From: Cornus controversa
Lineage: Eukaryota; Streptophyta; Magnoliopsida; Cornales; Cornaceae
NCBI GenBank assembly: GCA_026545225.1
Contig: CM048845.1
Location: 106,467,033-106,531,032, forward strand
DNA: 64,000 bases
Reading direction: 5' to 3'
A program made the translations under genes and the position numbers. The notes beneath the pieces are model-generated. The model was not told where the DNA came from and searched no databases. It was given only the letters and a program-made list of their open reading frames with translations. Below are positions 60,366 to 64,000 of the stretch, in pieces; within the stretch, counting starts at the first letter, position 1, and the number at the start of each line of letters is the position of its first letter.

Positions 60366-61031
60366 AAAGTCACAGCAATTAAAAAGTTGCAATGCAAGTA
60401 CACGGGCATGCAAAGTACAAAAGGATTCTTTTTCATTGAATTATGATTCTACTTCTGATTACAAAATACTCTCATGAAGAGAGTAGATCCGATTACAAAA
60501 ATAAGTACAATAAATCAGGAGGCATATTCGCATGCTACAGAGACAGTAGGGTGGTCAATGCATCAACAGGGTGCGCCTTGAGTAACAGGGTGGATGCTAA
60601 CCCCTACAAGCCAACACTCTTATTATTTCGTCTCCAATTTTTTTTTCTTACTCTTTAATATTTTTTCTTTAACAAAGATTGAAACATCTAATTTTCCTCT
60701 CTTTTTTTTTTTTTTCTCATATTCTATGTGGATTATCCGTCTTCTCTCTTTTAACATTAATTTTTGTTTTTAATAAAAGAATACACTCTTAATTGATTCG
60801 TTATCTGATTAATAACAAATTAAATCTGAATTGAATTTATAAACATTAACAAATTAGATCAAGTCCAATCAGAGAAGATCATAAACATAAAGAGGAATTC
60901 TTTAGCTATATCATTCATGGTTCTGGGACGACGTCTTTGTATAATGGATTTTGGGTTGTATAAGACAAAAAATAAGATAACATAATTAGTTATCTTATTT
61001 GTGATTTTTTCGTCCTTGCACACCATTAAAT

Positions 61032-61730
61032 GTGCTTGATCTTTCTCATGTTCCATTTAAAGATCAGGAACAAGCCATAGATGATTGGGCACAATCCCTG
61101 TCCATTCTTATCACAAATTATAAAACGACTTGGAATAAAAAAAAATTCCTGGATTACATTGCAGCAACCCTGCAAGGTGATGTCTTAGCCTGGCTCCGAC
61201 AATGGGACCAGACTGAAGAAGGAAAAGCCCTGAAAGCTAGCCTTCTTAGTGATTTCAAATCCTTCGAAGAAATACTTCGAGAATTTACAAAAATCATAAA
61301 AGAACGTATGTGCGGATTTTCTAGAAAAGAAAATTTGCAGGAAGATGCAAACTATGCATTATCCAAACTAGAACTATGTGACATTTGTCAATACGACAAA
61401 TTTGTTACATTATACAAGAAATATTATTTCTTAGTCAATCCACCAAAAAATCAATTCTGGTTGGAACACTTCTTCAATAAGCTACCCCATCCATGGGATG
61501 AATTAGCCAACAAAGGCTATCCAGATTTCCTAAAAAATTTAGGAAAAACAGATAATTTAGGTTTTAGGATAAACTATGTCCTAAGATTAATCATGGATAG
61601 ATGTCTTGACTCGATCAATTTTATTGGCGAGTATCATATTCAAACTCAATTAATACCGAAAAATTATATTATTATAACTATTCAATCTCATTCATTGCAC
61701 ATGATCATTTCCATCGTGAAATTCCTGTAA
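61032..61730 (+). CDS. Capsid/gag-like ORF, probably from an endogenous pararetrovirus or LTR element
   Basis: An open frame of 232 codons, the longest in the window. An N-terminal region with conserved Trp residues and a central 'L.G....WL' motif, then a charged helical part, then a Trp-Leu...Phe...Leu-Pro..Trp block, resemble the nucleocapsid regions of plant reverse-transcribing elements, more like Caulimoviridae capsid proteins than typical Gypsy gag. No zinc knuckle, protease or reverse transcriptase follows. The last 30 or so codons look unlike the rest, and a frameshift near 61660 is likely, so this is a broken fragment. The true start may lie upstream, since the first Met is not in a clear context. 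No promoter is identifiable. Confidence 0.5.
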   Translation: MLDLSHVPFKDQEQAIDDWAQSLSILITNYKTTWNKKKFLDYIAATLQGDVLAWLRQWDQTEEGKALKASLLSDFKSFEEILREFTKIIKERMCGFSRKENLQEDANYALSKLELCDICQYDKFVTLYKKYYFLVNPPKNQFWLEHFFNKLPHPWDELANKGYPDFLKNLGKTDNLGFRINYVLRLIMDRCLDSINFIGEYHIQTQLIPKNYIIITIQSHSLHMIISIVKFL

Positions 61731-62800
61731 AACTCCCTCTATCAAAAGCATGAAATTAGACCGTCGCAGTAGTTTCGTGACAATTTCTCTTAATAGAAAA
61801 ATCATGTTCAGTGAATGTATAAGTGATGGTGGAATGTCTCTTTAGCTAATCCCAGAAATCTGATAGTGTATTGGTGTGATTGATTTTGGGATTAGAATTC
61901 AATTCAGGGATGGATAGGAGTCAGATTGCCAGAATTGGCTTCTGCAATGGCCGGGTTTATCCTTTATAGTTAATGAATCGGTTGCGAACTGGTGTTGTCC
62001 AAGTGCTTTGCATTCGATAAACTCTCTTATTCCTCCTTGTTTTTTTTGGAGACACTAGCTAGCATGTTTTACTATCAAAGAAATGCTTTTGACTCTGAGG
62101 TGGGTAGTTTCATTTATAAAGAGAAAAATTAACCTCATATTATACAAGTGTGTGGAAAAGAAAAGTCAAGGGTGGAAATAACTATTCCCTTACTTTATGC
62201 CTTTGTAAAGATATTTACATTATTATTATTTTTAATATTACGCCTTTAGAATAATTGGAAGTTTTAAAATTTACAAGAAGGGGTTATAAGATATCTTAAT
62301 ACCCAAGGAATCCCAAACCATTATTTTTTTTTCACACCCTTCAGATAAAAGAATTGAGAGTTTATGTTTGATGAGAGCTATGTGAAATCAGTATTTGAAA
62401 ATTCTGAAAATATAGAAAATTTCTCTAAAAATTACAAAAAAACCAGTCTCTAAACTTAGTTAAGTCACTGTTTAGATAGAGTACAACCATCAATTAGATG
62501 CAGACACAACCTATTCAAGGCTCAATGGGGGCATCTGACCCCACTGATTTTTTTTTAAAGTATATACCTATAAAGTTTTAATTTTTTGAAAACGTCTCTC
62601 CTAAAATTACGTAAAACCTCCACTGTATAATTTTTGTTGTTAAATATTGCCCTCCTCCCTACACATCCATTCACATTATTTTTTCGATAAGAATTTAATT
62701 TTGAACTATTTTTTATTTTTTCCTTGCCTGAACTTGAAACTAAAATCTACTATAAACAAACTGAATCAAGCATCCCAAAGGCTCTTGAGCTCTCCATAAT
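61731..62800. other. Intergenic stretch, no gene recognised
   Basis: Sequence following the capsid-like ORF. I found no further protein motifs of a reverse-transcribing element and no repeat pair. Confidence 0.45.
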
Positions 62801-62809
62801 TATCAAAAG

Positions 62810-62841
<32 letters not shown>

Positions 62842-62879
62842 AATGAGGTCATTTATTACAAGCTCATGTTTTCTTCTTT

Positions 62880-63140
62880 TTGTCTACAGTACCCCCGATG
62901 CTATTTTGACACTTGGTACCCTTCACTTAATGCTCTTCATTTCTTTTGAAAACTGTTCAGTTTTTTATTATAAAGAATAATGGAGAGCATTGAGTGAAAG
63001 GGTATCACATGTGATACCCATCTACTCAATGCTTTTCATTCATCTTGAAAACTGTACAGTTTTTTTTATTATTATTATAAAGAATAATGCGAAAAATGAG
63101 TGAAGAGGTAGCACGTGTCAAAATACCCCCGGAATACGTG
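62880..63140. repeat. Fold-back repeat with internal duplication
   Basis: The motif TATTTTGACAC.TGGTACC near 62900 is inverted near 63115. Inside, a unit of roughly 105 bp (TTGAAAACTGT.CAGTTTTTT then TATAAAGAATAATG) is present twice, near 62948 and 63048. Probably a MITE; ends and target duplication not resolved. Confidence 0.65.
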
Positions 63141-63685
63141 GTACCTCTCCACTCAACCTAATTATGATATTTGCCTCCAATTATTTTGTTTTAAATTGAT
63201 TTTTATTACTACATAGTTAAATTATACAAGTTTATTTGTTTTTAGTTAATTTAAGCATCTATGGTTTAAAGTCGGTGTACTAACAAATATACATACAATT
63301 GTGTTTGTAACTTGTACAGAGTTGATTCACAGGTCTTTATACGGAGCAACCTAAGATATATCCTTATTGTATCTTATTGTCAACTATGAAAAAATCACAT
63401 ATAAGGCGACAGGAGGCCTAGTGAAATATATTCACGAGGAAAAAAAAAAAGAAGGAATAATGGAATCGTTGCTACTAACGAAAATATGATGAAAAAATGA
63501 AGAACCATCTTGAAATTAGCATGAAATGTTTAAATATGTGATTAATAACGTTTACCCATGTAGAAATCGTGATTAAAAGTGGTGTTTGTTAGTCAAATAC
63601 TACATGTTAATGTACGCGATTTACGCGTCGTTTTCTTCAACAAATAGTATTGTTTATACATTTCACTTTAGAATGCATAATATTA

Positions 63686-63725
<40 letters not shown>
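63686..63725. repeat. (ATT)n trinucleotide microsatellite
   Basis: An uninterrupted ATT/TTA run of about 12 units. It produces the Ile-rich ORF there. Confidence 0.95.
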
Positions 63726-63727
<2 letters not shown>

Positions 63728-64000
63728 GTTCATGTTGTTCGTTCACAACAATAACAATATGGCGAGCAATCTATTATTAAATTGGTACTTAGGTTTATAG
63801 CTGTTTAAAAGTATGGAACCCAAGTCAAATATTATGAGAGCCAGCACAAACGTGATAATTTAAGTATATTTATACATTCTTGGAATGCCAGCATGTCATG
63901 CATTAAATACTTATGGATGAATCAACTTTAAATCCTAATTACAAGAGCTATGATTATCGAAAAAAATAGCATTTGAAAATCCCTATACATTTATTGATAC

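Noticed and set aside
1..64000. CRISPR arrays, bacterial operons or phage genes
   Set aside because: Repeats present are plant minisatellites, MITEs and LTRs; there are no spacer-like regular arrays and no prokaryotic gene organisation.

Overview
This is an AT-rich nuclear window from a flowering plant, probably a eudicot. The evidence is GT-AG spliced genes, organelle-targeted folate metabolism, plant-type Copia, RTE, L1, Au-SINE, TRIM and MITE elements, and a nuclear insertion of plastid DNA. The species cannot be named from the sequence.

Two host genes can be reconstructed, and they converge. (1) A plus-strand gene (8582-31337, 15 exons, 439 codons plus stop) encodes a plant-conserved protein with a C-terminal GOLD-type beta-sandwich. 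It is spread over 22.8 kb because its introns hold an L1 remnant, two hAT-type MITEs, an RTE LINE, a plastid-DNA patch and a complete 247-bp TRIM. (2) A minus-strand gene (46986 down to 34058, 5 exons, 363 codons plus stop) encodes an organellar bifunctional methylenetetrahydrofolate dehydrogenase/cyclohydrolase (FOLD). Its 8.7-kb first intron holds a tandem 1.1-kb duplication with Au-SINEs, one copy split by an RTE LINE. Its last exon is partly duplicated just downstream of the stop codon.

Layout: 1-2174, decayed minus-strand hAT transposase; 3602-3850, TRIM-type solo LTR with 5-bp target duplication; 4143-7258, nested Copia remnants; 7784-7959, palindromic MITE; 8582-31337, GOLD-domain gene; 32207-33046, long-TIR Mutator-type fold-back element between the converging genes; 33601-34135, exon duplication with inverted copy; 34058-46986, FOLD gene; 47790-49330, array of about 310-bp repeats; 50795-56651, several Mutator-type MITEs, including three copies of one family; 57300-58900, microsatellites; 59584-60365, minisatellite with alternating 74/83-bp spacing; 61032-61730, capsid/gag-like ORF, the longest in the window; 62880-63140, fold-back repeat.

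No new multi-gene system is evident. The most notable signals are structural: the inverted-plus-direct duplication at the FOLD 3' end, the LINE insertion with its empty site preserved in the neighbouring duplicate, the plastid-derived patchwork in an intron, the complete TRIM, and the dimeric minisatellite.
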